Source of the DNA: Pholis gunnellus
Lineage: Eukaryota > Chordata > Actinopteri > Perciformes > Pholidae
Assembly: GCA_910591455.2 (NCBI GenBank)
Contig: OU342823.1
Coordinates: 4,456,501 to 4,520,500 of the forward strand
DNA length: 64,000 nucleotides
Reading direction: 5' to 3'
The translations under genes were made by a program, and so were the position numbers. The notes below the pieces were generated by a model. It searched no databases, was not told the origin of the DNA, and saw nothing but the letters and a program-made list of their open reading frames with translations. Of the stretch, positions 12,640 to 24,889 are shown one piece after another (position 1 is the first letter of the stretch; each line of letters begins with the position of its first letter).

Positions 12640-12920
12640 TGTCCAGAAAAACTGCTCGTTACATGCGTACAGTCTTCAAAATAAACTTTGGTCTTAGGTT
12701 AGGCAACAACACAACTTGGTTGGTTTAGGAGAAGATCGTGGTTTGGGTTCTAATAACTACAGAAGAGTTAAGTACAGAAGTTAAATCAACTTTGACTTGT
12801 TTAATGCGCGGCACAAACAACGGTTTCCTGGGTGAAAGACTAGTGATTTTTGGACCCACTTCTGCCCTATGTGGGATGTTGTAGTCTTTATATTTCCTGG
12901 TTCCTAAATACTTGGATAAC
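12640..12920. repeat. Dispersed teleost repeat fragment
   Basis: Contains the phrases TTAGGTTAGGCAACAACACA, TTTAGGAGAAGATCGTGGTT and GGTTTCCTGGGTGAAAGACT in this order, followed by TTTTTGGACCCACTTCTGCC. These recur in many fish genomes as a degenerate interspersed repeat. The class is not determined. Confidence 0.55.
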
Positions 12921-15839
12921 ATCTATGAATTACAGCTACAAACGCTGTGTTAGAGAAGCCTGACGCCTTCAAGTCACAGGGAAACAGCACTTAGGACGTC
13001 TTCAGCTCCTTAATGTTTTTGAGCCAAATATATGGGCGAGGTTTCATTTTGAGAGTTATTCAAATCAAATTGTTCTGCGGATTTGATTGGGTAGCTCAAA
13101 GGTGGGCGTGGTTTAGCAATACAGAGAAGTAGAGGACTGTTCGCACACCCCTCACTCACGTCCAATCGGGTGATCATCCACTTATAGGTTCATCAAAATG
13201 AGTGACACTGTCACAGTTTTCACATTGTCATTTGATAAATTATCGTCATAAAAATATTGATAATGGCCACTTTAACGGTTGACACTGGGACATGCTATTT
13301 TCACTTTTTCACGTCTTTTATGAACAATGCTACTGCATCACATACCTAATGATTCTCACACTTTGCTCCCATTGAAGGTTCTGGACCATTATAATCAATC
13401 ACTGCACGACTATCCCCACATTGCCCAATCTAAACATAACTTAGCAGAACTGTATAAGCAACAAACATTGTTCCATAATGTGGAGGTTGAGTTTCATTAA
13501 ACGGTGATCTCATGCATGTTTTTGAGAGGCCCGTGTCCTCCAGAGGCGTCTCTTAATGCGTATCCCCTTCATGAATCTGAATCCCAATCAGCCCACACAG
13601 TGATGTACCTGCGCCTGCTCATCCTCCTGAGGTGTCTCCATCCCTGCTCCATTTAGAGCCACAGCCCGGCTCGGATCGATACCTTTCTCTAGCCGCCTGT
13701 CATCAATTATTCACCTGATCAGCCCTGCTGCTCATTAGATGACTAATCTGGGAGGGTGAGGAGAGACGGGACGCTTTGAAACCTGAGACCGAGAGGCAGC
13801 AGGGAAGGGAAGGGCGGATCACATCTCTAGATCGAGAGAGAGAGAGAGATGGAGGGAGAGTTCATAGATGTGGGATTACCGATTTGTACATCTAAGTCCT
13901 GACATCCAGGAGAGTTGATAAATCTTTGATGAAACCGTAGAATCACTTTGATGAATGTGCTCACGTATCACCAACATATCACACGTGCAGACAGAGGCTT
14001 CACGGATGTTAGTGTGTTGAGGCAGACCGGCAACAGAGCATGAACAGTGAGAAGGTGGGAGTGGAGCTTCCGTCGGCCAAAAGATTGCATGTTGCACTCA
14101 CATTACACCCCACCTAAGTTGTTCTCGAGAACATCTGTGGTCAGTGTGGGTCACATTTTTACTGTCCTATAAATCTCCCCCTGGCATTCTCCCAGTGACG
14201 GCAGTTTTGTTATTTTCCGTCCCCCTGCTTGTTGTTTCGCGGCCTTGTTTCCTCGCTGCTCGATCAGTGCGCCAGGGTCAAAACTACAGAGCTAAACTAG
14301 TACACACACTAAGCAAGCACATTTCTGTTTATACATACCGTTTGTCCCTCACCTTTCTTGCTCAAGCGCGACACTTCCTGGGACTGCGGTAGTGTTGAAG
14401 GGGGAGCAAGACCCAAAGAAAGAAAGAACGAGAAAGGAGAGCAGTTCTCCTTCTTTCCCACTGATCATGTACAAGCGGGGGGGGGGGGGGGGGTAGCTTT
14501 GATCTCTGCTGTCCCCCCAGAGAGCCACGGTGAGGTGGGAGTGCAGTGTGACGGCTGCGGTACACGTTAGCTCTGATTAAAGGGAAATATGCATCACCGT
14601 ATAGCGCTTTCCTTTTTATCTGCGCCTGCGATGTGGTGCGATGGCGATGCTAGATTGGGCCCCGATATGTACTGATGTCGCAGCTTTATCTGTGTGTTCC
14701 ACCGGAGCTGAAAGCCACCTGAAGTTGAGTCGCTCTCATTTGAAACCTTTGAGTCCATGCAAAGTACTTTGAAGAAGTTGAGGAGTTGACGTAAACCTTG
14801 CTGAGGTTGTTTTGTGCCGGGGAGTTGCTTCTTTTTACTCTCTGTCGGGCTGTTGCTTGTTTGAGTAGCAGCAGAAATCACACCAGAAGTGCCCTTTGAC
14901 CTTTGATACAGGGTCATTTGCCTCCAAATCAATTAGAGCTGAGGACCTGCATTCCACACTGGTGTGGCAATGACTACATGGGCCGGGCCTGAGGCAGAGC
15001 AGAGAGTATTTGGTACTGACGGCATTGAAACAAATAGAAAGCGCACTCTCTTACTAACATATTTGTCCCTCTCTGTTGTCTGTGAATTTGAAGAGTGGTT
15101 TAGTGTTTCTTTTTGCTCTAAATGCATCCTGCAAAGCAGAAAAAGACACGCAGAGGGGAACCGGAGATACTAATGTCATCTCCATCCATTAAATATGAAG
15201 CCGTCACAAGGAATAGAACCATTGTTTCTGTGCTCATCTCAGAACATGGAAACCGTTCTCTGAACCTCAGCAGTCTCCAACCGATCATGTTGCAATTCAA
15301 AGCTACTTTTTGTGATGTGGCTCATGTGTGGTTCTAGCTGGTAAAAGAGACATAGCAGTGTGCATTAAAACCAAAAGGTAGAAACAGAGAATGTTTTGAT
15401 GGCAGAGCAGACACATGGAAGGACTGTTGGGAGGGGAGGAGCACAGAGCTACGGCATATGTAGGCTCTCAAAAGCCCTTTAGCTAACCCACTTAGCTGGA
15501 CCCTTACATACTGCACACGTGCGCACACCTTTCCAGAGTTAAATATCAATTAATCCCATGCTCTGAATCTCTTCTGATGAACACACAGTGACACTACCCT
15601 CCTGTCTGTCTCAGCTCTTCACTCAATCTGTCCTACACATGTGTTTGCTACAGTAGATGAGGCCTTTGCATCTGCAGGGTATTCAGCAGGGGCATAAATA
15701 CACACAGCGCAAGCAATGCGGTTGCACTGGGGTTGCACTGGGGTCCAAGGAGTTGTGGAACGACTATCAATGTGTTGGGCAGCAACCAAAGACCGTCGGA
15801 GTGATTTAGATTGCCACCTCAGACATACGTCTGTGTTCA
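12921..15839. other. Non-coding stretch, no gene seen
   Basis: No supported exon. It contains a short (GA)n near 13833-13850, G17 at about 14477-14493, and a 12-bp tandem duplication (GTTGCACTGGGG) at about 15721-15744. Confidence 0.45.
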
Positions 15840-15925
15840 AATGTATTTATTTGGCCTTTATTTAACCAGATAAGTCAATTGAGAACCAGTTCTCATTTAC
15901 AATGACTACCTGGCTAAATAAGAAC
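15840..15925 (-). repeat. Interspersed repeat tail (SINE/LINE-like)
   Basis: Read on the minus strand this contains AGGTAGTCATTGTAAATGAG, GAACTGGTTCTCAATTGACT and TATCTGGTTAAATAAAGG. That is a very common interspersed-repeat 3' tail in teleosts, ending in an AATAAA-containing motif. Only the tail is clear, and the body is not identified. Confidence 0.6.
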
Positions 15926-16382
15926 TCACACTAACACAAAATGATTTCATTCTTCTATACATGCCATGGTTCTAACTAAATAATATGCTTATTCTACATA
16001 TTCTATTCATAAACTAGGAATACAAGTTAATCATTTCTTGTTTTCTTTGGTATTTTTTATCATATAAATGATTCAAATATTCAATGATGATTTCTGTGTA
16101 AATACCTCAACAAGATGCTGCATGCCGTGTCCTAAAGGCCTTGGCAAAGCAGGACAGCAAAAAAAAACTGATATGTGACTCACAGAAAATGAATATAGCC
16201 CTCGCTCACTCCATCAGCCGCTCCCTCGCTCACTGTAGCCTACATGAAACCATCAGGACATGAGATTCACAAGAATGTACCAGACGGACGGACCACCTGG
16301 AAACATGCCTCTATTTTCTTTTATTTCTGTCCCGGTGAGGCATAAACACGGCACAGACACAATGTCCTCAACAAAGCATATC
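15926..16382. other. AT-rich stretch beyond the candidate znf438 3' end
   Basis: No gene seen. It is AT-rich to about 16130. It lies just past the candidate minus-strand poly(A) signal at 16383-16388. Confidence 0.4.
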
Positions 16383-16388
16383 TTTATT
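16383..16388 (-). promoter_or_regulatory. Candidate poly(A) signal for znf438
   Basis: AATAAA on the minus strand (GAGAATAAAGATATGC context), about 3.8 kb beyond the znf438 stop codon. It would give a long 3' UTR containing the DIRS-like insertion. A nearer AATAAA on the same strand lies at 19459-19464, inside that insertion. Which one is used cannot be decided from sequence. Confidence 0.4.
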
Positions 16389-16884
16389 CTCATAAACATT
16401 GGGTTCTTCAGGAACACAAACAGTCACAAACACAAACACTTTCAGTCTTTTTTTTTTTTTTTTGGACACAGTCAACAGTGAGTCAAACACATCACATCAC
16501 CTAATGTGGGATCTTTCACTTTCCGACTTGTGCTAACAGTGACAGTCATGTATGTTGCTCATCTAACTGAGGAAAGAAGAGTCTGACCCTTAATTCTGTC
16601 ACTTCCTGGTTTTGTGTTGAAGGCTTGAAAACAAAGGACAGTTCACTGATGAACACTCAAACATGGCATTCAACGAACAGCAGTACACTATACTGTAGAT
16701 TACCCACTCAGTGCGACACGTACACATCAGTGCTTTGCCCTTCATTCACAGTCCTGCGTTTTGTGTCAGACACATAAGGACAGCTCTACATGGCTTTTGT
16801 TGCCAGTGTTGGCAATGATATATTCATCTCTTGTTTCGTTCCTCCACTATGACAGAACACAGCAGCTGATTCACTAGTTACTCT

Positions 16885-16972
16885 ATGTAAATATATATAT
16901 ATGTATTTTTTTCTCAATATATCTATATATTCTATCTATGGAATAAGTCTATATAGCATATATATATATACT
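16885..16972. repeat. Imperfect (AT)n repeat
   Basis: Repeated ATATATAT and TCTATATAT units over about 90 bp, with two purer AT blocks at the ends. Confidence 0.8.
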
Positions 16973-18094
16973 TTTGGTAGGGTTTTGAAAACATTCAGGT
17001 ACATTCACTTGACCCTGTGATGTTCTTTTTTTCTTCATATGAAAGATAAACACAGACAAATGTTAGCAGAGATACTTGCCATGTCGTAATGGCCTCCCAT
17101 CAAGAAACAACACATTAAGCATCCCCCAACTTAGAAGAAGCAAAGTCTCAGTGCTGGTTCTTTAAGGACCAACAACAAGCATAAATATACTAAAAGACCT
17201 CTGTATTAATCTAGAGTATAAAATAGCATATTTTCTGGACTTGACAACAGTTTATATTAACTCTAATAATAGAGTTTGGGTGCACACAATTCCACAGGTG
17301 CGTACATAAGCTGGCAACAACAGGTAGGCAGTTCGATGGTTTCCTTTGCGTATCGACGAAGTCAACAAAAAGTATTCTGTCAGTGGTTAAAAAGCTTAAT
17401 GCAAAACTCACTTCTACAATCACGAGTGTGAATAGACCCTTGGCATATCACCGAATACACAAATAGGCATTAATAAACAAGTCAAGGAAACAGAACTTGG
17501 CCCACAGAGGACCATACTGACGGTAAGCCACACTACGCATGAACACAGATGTTTCTTCAGAAGGCCACACGGATGTCACTTGGGTGCTGGTTAGGAAAGT
17601 GTTCCTTCATGGGTCCGGGTTGTCACAGGACCCTAATACTGCCCTTAAATCGGACCGTGAAAGTTCAAGTCATAACTGAAATATTGATTTTCCGTAACAG
17701 GAGCAATATTACATTAAAGGATTGTATACACATACTGATTTGTTTTAAACTGTAATAATCCAAGGCCAATAGATTAGTTGTCAGCCAGTGTGCCAGTAGA
17801 CGGTGTGCCCTTGTTATGAGATTGACATTTCTCAGTATTTTAAAAAGGGTCAGTCCAACCAAATTAAGGAAAACTAAAAATAATTTCACTTTCCCCTATT
17901 GCCATCTAGCCATGAGCATGTTAGTTTCAGTTGAGATAAAGAAGATCTTTGAATAATCACAGAGTGACAGGGATACCGTTTCCACAATGAGATGTTGTCA
18001 TTCAAATTAGAAAATGTAATTTTTCATTGGGGGTGGAGGCAGAAATCTCAGCACAGATAACTCAAAAACTGTGCTCATGAAGTGAGATTTCTGA

Positions 18095-19765
18095 ATGTAA
18101 CGACGGTTCTATGAATTCTGGATCACCGTCGGACTCTCATGTGCTCAGGTCAAGTTGTCATACCAACAAAGTCACCTGTGACCTGAGATGACGTGAGGAG
18201 CACGGCCCAGTACAAAACCCTAATGCCATCAAAGAATCTGTTCACACACTATATCGTAACTCTCGTTCCATTTCATTCTTCCTGACCGCCAGACAGCGTT
18301 GCTTCAGCACTGTATGAATTATACCAGCAAGGTCACGAGGAACGCTTAACCGCACTAAGGAATGGAAGCCGTTGACAGGATTGCCGTTGACATAGCATGA
18401 TGAGCAGCCATGTTAGTGAGCAGAGTTACATGAAGATCGCCAGGTTGCAGCATGTCTTTGTGAGACCTCTTTCAAGGCTGCCCAGGATGTAGACGCACTC
18501 GGAGTAGATTGGCACTTTACATTACTAGGTGCAGGCAGGACCAGAGACCTATAGCCGTGTAGAATCACATCCACAATTCAATTAGAAAGTCTGTTTTGAC
18601 AGGGGTTCACCCACTGTCTGGTGGTCTGCTCTTCCCCTACTGAAACTACCATGATCAAACGATGACTGCAGGAAACGCAGAATGATGGCCACTGAGCAGC
18701 TCTTTGGTACCTCACCACGTCTTGTGCATCGCTTGGAAAAAAGCTTACACAGATTAGCGTAGAGGGACCTGGTGGAGGGAGCCCTCAAATTGAACACAGT
18801 GTGGATCACTGACTGTTCACAGGACGACAGGCTTCCAACGGCAGAGGGCGATTCAGATTTGGATGCATCACTCTAGATGAGAGAGGTCTGGTTTCCTCTT
18901 TTGGCAACAAAAGCTGGACACCCTGACGTTCTGGCCCCGGTGCCACTTGGGATCAAAGTGGAGCCCATTGAGCCAGATTTGAAGGGGACATAAGTACGGA
19001 ACACCCTGAGGGGCCGAACGGCATCACTGTGAATTGGTAACAGGAACTGTAACCTCAGGAACTGCCTGTGGTGTAGTGTGTGGTAAGTGAAAATAGGCAT
19101 CATTGAGCTCTATTGACACAAATCAGGCCGCCTGTGCAACTGACTGGACAACAGCTGCCATCTGCAACATTCGGGTTGGCAGAACCTTTAAAACTTGTTC
19201 AACCCCCCCCCCCCCAGGTCTAGGATTGGTTGGAACCGGCCATCCTTCTTTAGAAATAAAAAATACACATGGCATGAAATCATAGTCACGGTAGCAGCTT
19301 TGCACTAAAGCTCTGCCGGAATAACTTACCCTAGTGACCTACCATTTAACGAGTACTCACTGCCGAAGTTGCATCCCTCCAAGAGCAGAGAGCTAACAGC
19401 ACAGCAAGAAGCAAAAAACACCTGGTTTAAGTCAGCAATGAGCCCAGCAAACCGCCGGTTTATTCACCGGTCTAGCAGTAGTTCAGCATGAACCATAACT
19501 GCGAGAACAGAAAACAGATAAATAAAAACTGGTTACAAAACTAAGCACCAACCCTCAGGTTATGAAGCTACAAGCGACAAGCCAAATTGACCTACTATCA
19601 GTTTACTCAACTGCGAGAAAGTACAAGGAACAGATTGTTTGACGACATAACGAATTTGTACTGGGACGTGCGGCCTACATCATCGCATGGTCACAACTTG
19701 ACCTGTGCATATGTGTGATAGCCACCGTGTGGCACCAAAGAATGATGTAGAACTACATTATCTGG
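18095..19765 (-). mobile_element. Internally deleted DIRS-like (tyrosine recombinase) retroelement
   Basis: On the minus strand, 19103-18873 encodes a reverse-transcriptase-like piece with a HRQFLRLQF motif (compare the HR-FLRF block of DIRS RT). It is followed by 18809-18582, whose ALRAPSTRSLY-type start (here NLRAPSTRSLYANLCKLF), CTRRGEVPKSCSVAIILRFLQ and DHG motifs match the N-terminal, phage-integrase-like domain of DIRS recombinases. Most of the RT, RNase H and the catalytic recombinase half are missing. The ends are imperfect inverted repeats: plus-strand 18100-18225 resembles the reverse complement of about 19665-19765, sharing CAGGTCAAGTTGT and CCCAGTACAAA. Inverted termini fit DIRS and not LTR elements. 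It is a non-functional relic in the probable 3' region of znf438. Confidence 0.72.
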
Positions 19766-20206
19766 ATGGCTAGATCCCATAAGAGGTAAGAATTTGGGAG
19801 AAGTTACCCTTTGACAGTATTACTGTGTCAGCTAGGTTATAAATTACCCTTTTAACAAGATTTAAATAAGCAGTAGAAAAAAATAATCCACAGGATATTA
19901 AATACATACCTCCAAACAAAATGTCCAAAAACAAAACAGTGCAATCAAAAAAACATGAAAAATAATATTACCTATAAAATTGGATTCTTCATATATTATG
20001 AATTGTAACACTAAGATACATTTTCACCATTGGCTTGATATTCTTTTACCATTTTCTTTTTTGGACCAAGTCAAAACCCTCAACTGGTGAGAGATGAAAC
20101 TAGTGATAAAAGACATAACAGAAACTCTCCATCCCTGTGATGCCGTTTGTTAGGACTGAGTGTGTGTGAAAGGAGTCACCGTAAGGGCTCAGTGCCCGTC
20201 TAAGGG

Positions 20207-22726
20207 CTAGGCGGGATAGTGTGGGCTTGGAGCAGGAGTGTCCAGGTCCCCATCCGCCTCAGCCTCTTCCTGGCCAGAGTAGGAGCTCAGTGCATCCCAC
20301 AGAAGGTTGGGCTGCTCACAGTGGTGGCGACTCCTCCAGTGCTCCATAACCCCCTCTTTAGTGTCCAACACCTCGCTGCAAAGCACACAGTTGAAGGCCG
20401 CACCTGCTGCAAGGACCCCAAGGCCTCCACCCCTATCTGGTGATGAGAGGGTCTCGCTGTCCTCCCCCTCCCTATCACGGTGTTGGGACATGATGTGCCT
20501 CTTAAGCTTGGAAAAGGAAATGAACTCCTCGTCGCAGCTGCCGCACTTGACCAGGTTGCGCTTCTCGTTGAGCTGTCGCCAGTAGTGGGCAGCATGCTTT
20601 ACTAGCTCATTCTCAGCCTCACGGCCAACCCGCACCGATTGGCCATCATGTAATGGAACCTGGACCTCCTCCCCATGCACATGCAGTAAATGCATCTTCA
20701 TGTCAGCAAAGGTAGGAGTGATGGCTTGGCAGCGGCCACATTTAATCTGCAGCTCCACCGGGTCTTCGCGATCCTGCTCATCGGATGGCTGTGTGAAGTT
20801 GGCCCTTGTGAGGAAAATAACAAACAATGCTTTTTTACAACTTTGTTATGACTGGAAAAAGTTGCCTAGTCAGGTCATGCATTTATTTATTTAGCCATTA
20901 AATGTATCTCTGCATTAAACTTGCTATAACGTAAAGGTCACAATGAAGTAGGTGCTCAATGTATAATCTCACCCCTCCACAGACGGGTCATTCTCATGGT
21001 GGCTGATGGACGGCTCCACGGTCAGCACCACCTTGTGGACCTCTCTCAAATGACTGAAGTAAACCCCCACATATCCAAACGCTTTCTCGCAGAACTCGCA
21101 GCTCAGCGACCGACGTGGGCGTACCTCGGAGTGGTGAAGCTTCATGTGGGTGCTCAGGCTGCCAGAGTGAGCGTACGCTTTGCGGCAGACTGGGCAGATG
21201 TAGGGCCGGCTGTTAGTGTGGCTGTTCATGTGGCTCTGGAGGTGATGCTTGAATTGAAAACAGCGGCTGCAGGTGGGGCAACGGTGGAGCGGACGGCTGC
21301 CTATGAACACTCGCGAATGGGAGGCACCTCTCAGGTGGAGGGTTACGGGGGCTGGTTGGGGAGGACAGTCCAGGGCCTTGGTTGTGGTAGTGGTGGGTAG
21401 CTGATGACCAAGAACAAGCTCCTGTTCTTGGCCATCCGGTGTAATGGCAGGCAAACTAACCAGTTGGGGAACTGTCTCCATAACCAACATGGGCTTGGGT
21501 CGGATGCTGCGGTACTTCTTTGAAATATCAACTTCCTTTTGTTTGGAGCCTGGAACAACTGCTGGTGGTTTCTCTGGGACCCTTCTACGGAAGAAAGACA
21601 AAGACCTCTTCTTTCTGGCCTCAAATGCCAAGATGTCTTCCATGGTCTTTCTCTTCCTCCCCCTCTTCTTGCCAGGTGGTTTCTGGAGGGTTCCCAACAC
21701 AGGCATGAGTGTGGTCTTGGCCTGGGGCTGTAGAGTTGATTTTGGCACCTGGTTGTGACCCAAGGCGTCAGCTGTCTCGAGGATCTTGGATGTAGGATCT
21801 AAGGGGCTGGTGAGTCCAGTCTGGCAAGAGAAACCTTTCTTCTCTGGGGACAAATTGCTGAGCTTGGCAGCTGGGATAAGGGTACTTTTCATTTTAGAGT
21901 AGGGCAGAATGGGCAGTTTACCTTTAGGTGGGGACGGGATAATCTGGACTGCTTTGCTGAAAATGGCCGAGGACAGGACAGTGATACTGCTCTGGGGCTG
22001 GGCTGCAGCTGACTTAGATGGGCACAGCCTCAGTGTAGTCTTACTTTCTTCCTGGGATTTGCCTGGAGAGCCTTTGACAGCAGCGGGGTACTGGAGATTC
22101 TGAATAAGACTAGTTGTAGTAGGTAGTTCAGAGCCATCTTGAGCTCGCTCTAACTGAGAACCCGGGTACAGGACAGCATTGTCTGGGAGTAGAGCAGTGA
22201 CAGAGATGTCAGAGGAGGCTGGTTCAATCAGAATGACCTGCTCTGAAGGCTCCTCTTTGGGCACTAGGGTTTCCTTTGTGTGCTTGCACTCCTGCTGTTT
22301 TTTCTTCATCACTGTTGATGCCCCACTTACAACTGACTTAGTTTGTGCTGTCACAGCAACCTTGGAGGCTGTTTTCACCCTAGCAGATAGTGGTGGTGAC
22401 TTGACCTTATCTGCGGTCCCCTTGCTCCTCACTGGCTGGTATCTGGGAATGGGCAACTTCAGGTTCTTTTGGGTGTGTTGCTGTTGTTGCTGTGGTGTCT
22501 GAGAGGACACAGAAGGGGGCAGTGCCACCAGAGAGAATGTGCCATCCTGACCTGCTATTTGCATCAGTGCATAGTTTTGGGTGGGCACAATGATGGACTT
22601 GGGGCTGGAGGCGGTGGTAGCCTCAGGGAGGGTAGAGGGAGGCTGGCAGGACAGGACCGCAGGGGAGGGGGAGGGCACCACGGCCGGGGCCTTGGGGGCG
22701 ATGCTCCGGAACTGAAGGCTCTTCAT
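20207..22726 (-). CDS. znf438: Zinc finger protein 438 (C2H2), two coding exons
   Basis: Predicted nuclear DNA-binding protein of 783 residues, joined from 22726..20973 and 20804..20207. Human ZNF438 (about 830 residues) has been reported to act as a transcriptional repressor, so a similar role is expected here. Conserved family blocks are visible: QFRSIAPK at 5-12, NYALMQIAGQDGTFSLVALP at 51-70, NLKLPIPRYQP at 88-98, a basic AT-hook-like signal KKRGRKRK at 353-360, KKYRSIRPKP at 403-412, and six C2H2 fingers. Fingers 1-3 are at 483-503, 511-531 and 543-564; fingers 4-6 are at 607-628, 672-693 and 724-745. The central part is Pro/Ser/Thr-rich, with a five-glutamine run at 79-83. The start is placed at 22726 because an in-frame TAG lies at 22750-22748; the GTG at 22744 is unlikely. 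The intact frame, correct splice junction and family-wide similarity make this a confident call. Small upstream coding exons, as in mammals, remain possible. Confidence 0.94.
20805..20972 (-). other. znf438 intron, 168 bp, GT-AG, phase 2
   Basis: Donor GAGGG|GTGAGA after 20973 and acceptor TTTTCCTCACAAG|GGCC before 20804. Joining leaves GG from the first exon plus G from the second, making one glycine codon, and the protein reads on from ...DPSVEG into ANFTQPSDEQ. The resulting continuity with the LQIKCGRC finger matches the family order. Without splicing, a TGA stop follows at once (20971-20969). Confidence 0.92.
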
Positions 22727-22770
22727 CTGAAAGGCTGGACTCACTGGCTACCAACTGAAACAGAACAAAA
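22727..22770 (-). promoter_or_regulatory. Candidate splice acceptors at the 5' end of the main znf438 exon
   Basis: On the minus strand a strong acceptor, TTTTGTTCTGTTTCAG, precedes 22754. A weaker one, CAGCCTTTCAG, directly precedes the ATG at 22726. Use of the first puts an in-frame TAG (22750-22748) before the ATG, giving a 5' UTR leader. Use of the second would allow an upstream coding exon to join at the Met codon. In human ZNF438 coding sequence extends further upstream, so both are plausible. Confidence 0.6.
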
Positions 22771-24244
22771 GAAACATTTGTATTAGTCATTGCAGTGACA
22801 CTAGATAGCCCTTTCAACCTTAACAACCCTAACCCTCTTACCTCAAGTTTCAACATCAACATCAACAATAACTGCCAATATTGCTACATCGTGTGATTGC
22901 AGTCTTTAATGTGTTTGATCTAAAAGGAATAACTAAGACGTCTACATGACTTCCTCTGATCTCTTCTGAAAGGTGCGAAGATCACGACTGTAAATGTGAC
23001 CTCAATGCAAATGCATCAGTTTTTTTGATGGTGTTGTTACTGTGCAACCCAAGCAGGAGAGAAGCAAACCAACTGTCAAAAATACAGGCATCTGCACGAG
23101 TGTGACAAGCTGTCCTATTACCCATGTCTCTCTGGTCACACACACAGCAGACTCACTCTCCCCCAGGCTAAAGACAGACTGCCCCCTTTGATTTGGGCTC
23201 AGCATGCAGCCGTGGTACATGCTGGGGATCTGCGGGAGAGGGGGGCTCCTTATTGCCCCCCCCCCCCCTCACTTCCTGGAGGGATCAGCCAGTGGAGCGT
23301 GAAAGCTGCCAAACGGCAGGATCTTTACTAGATGAAGAGGGGCTCCCCTCTCATCTCCCCCTCCACTGACCAGCACTGCAACCTGGCCGAAGGCAATGAG
23401 GATGCCCCTGAAGAAAGCCCTGGATTTACTTTATCATCCCCTGTTCACAAATAACATTTCATGGTTATCCAACGGGGATAAGGCTTTTTCACTCGGTGGA
23501 TCACCATTCTGACTGTGTTGATACAAAATACTGCTGAAGTCTTTGGGGAAACTATGCCCTCAAGAGTGAGGTTTTAAACAAGTCTATATTATATAAATCT
23601 ACCGTACAGTTTCCATCCATCAATCAAAAGCCACAGGTATGGCTTTAAAAACAAAGGCAAAGTCCCTTCATTTATATCAATACTGAATCTTTATATCAAA
23701 AGGAGGGAGAGATTACAGAGGAATGCATCAAAGGGCCTAATTGTAAACAGCCTGTGAAGTTTGAATTTCACATCATGACCCGACTTTCAACAGCAACGTT
23801 TGATACAAGCACTCCAGTCTGTAATAATAATAATCAGCATTAAGTGCAACAATCTGGAGGTGTCACAAAAGGCAAATATTCAACAACAGAATTTCTCAAT
23901 AACACCCCCCTGTATTCATTTTCAAAGCAGTCTGAGCAAGACGCTTCATGCATTCACAAAGAAAATCTGCAATGGGCATATTGTTTAACAGCTGGAAGTG
24001 TTTCTGTGCGTGGAGATTATTTATACAGTACCCCTACCGCATTACGACTCCATAAAACTGGAGATATTCCTCTGTGTGGATAGTTGACTCCAGTTTGACT
24101 GTGACTTTGGCTGAAGACCGAGTGGAATAAAACCGTGGGATGTGTGTTCCTCTTGGCATATTATGTGGCTACAGAGTTTGGGGTAGAGGCAATGCTTGGC
24201 GATTCATTCTGCCATGTGAAAGTTTACGGTCGGACATGAGGGGG

Positions 24245-24278
<34 letters not shown>

Positions 24279-24889
24279 GCGTATCAACAGCTGGCGAAGC
24301 AGAACCAGTAGGCCTATAATCCTTTTGTCACAGATGATTCAGCAGACGTCACCTGACACCAAGTAACTCCACACAAAAACAAGATCTGTTTTAATAGATC
24401 CCTTTGTCTTATTCCACCCAGAAAAGTAGCAATACTAAGGGAGCAGCATGTCTTGTTTGAACTTCGAGACGGATCAAATTGTAAGAAAATCAATGCAGTT
24501 GATGCTAGACAGTAAGATAACATTAAATTCATCACCATCATCCTAAGAATGTAGGAAGCACTTAAAACACAAAGCTTGTCCCGTCAATTTTTCTCATTAC
24601 TATGCAAATGTGTTCAGGAAGGTGATCCCACATCTAATCTGATCATGTACACAGATTGTTTCTGTCACGCACTGTCCTTGCACTGCTGTGTCTACAAGCG
24701 TCTGCACACAGATGTGTTTGCTCAGACATACAGATGGCTCCATGTCATCAATGTCCATGGCCTGTAGCAGGAGGTAGTAGGGACAGGAGGCACTAGACAG
24801 CAAATATTACGATCATTTCATTAACCTTATTTTTGCCAAATTAATGTACACATGGACATATGCAACTGTACTGACAATGTAACCAAGCT
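22771..24889. other. Probable znf438 upstream intron, no exon recognised
   Basis: No coding exon is supported. It contains C13 at about 23256-23268 and a 38-bp G run at 24240-24277. The expected gene structure (non-coding 5' exons far upstream) makes an intron the likely setting (inference). Confidence 0.4.
24240..24277. repeat. Poly-G tract, about 38 bp
   Basis: Nearly uninterrupted G with a single A near 24247. It is one of the longest of more than twenty G or C homopolymers in this window, and a potential G-quadruplex former (inference). Confidence 0.95.

Larger units (their letters stand above)
16389..20206 (-). other. Probable znf438 3' UTR / downstream region
   Basis: No other coding exon is seen between the znf438 stop codon and the AATAAA at 16383. 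Outside the DIRS-like insertion (about 18095-19765) the sequence is AT-rich and apparently unique, as long vertebrate 3' UTRs often are. It includes a run of about 18 T at 16446-16463 and an AT-rich microsatellite at 16885-16972. Transcription across the whole span is inferred. Confidence 0.4.

Noticed and set aside
20219..22786. Plus-strand open frames opposite znf438
   Set aside because: They are shadows of the zinc-finger coding sequence; the minus-strand frame carries the fingers and conserved motifs.
22623..22868. Alternative minus-strand frame overlapping the start of znf438
   Set aside because: It crosses the splice acceptor into probable intron, and its residues do not match the ZNF438 family as the main frame does.
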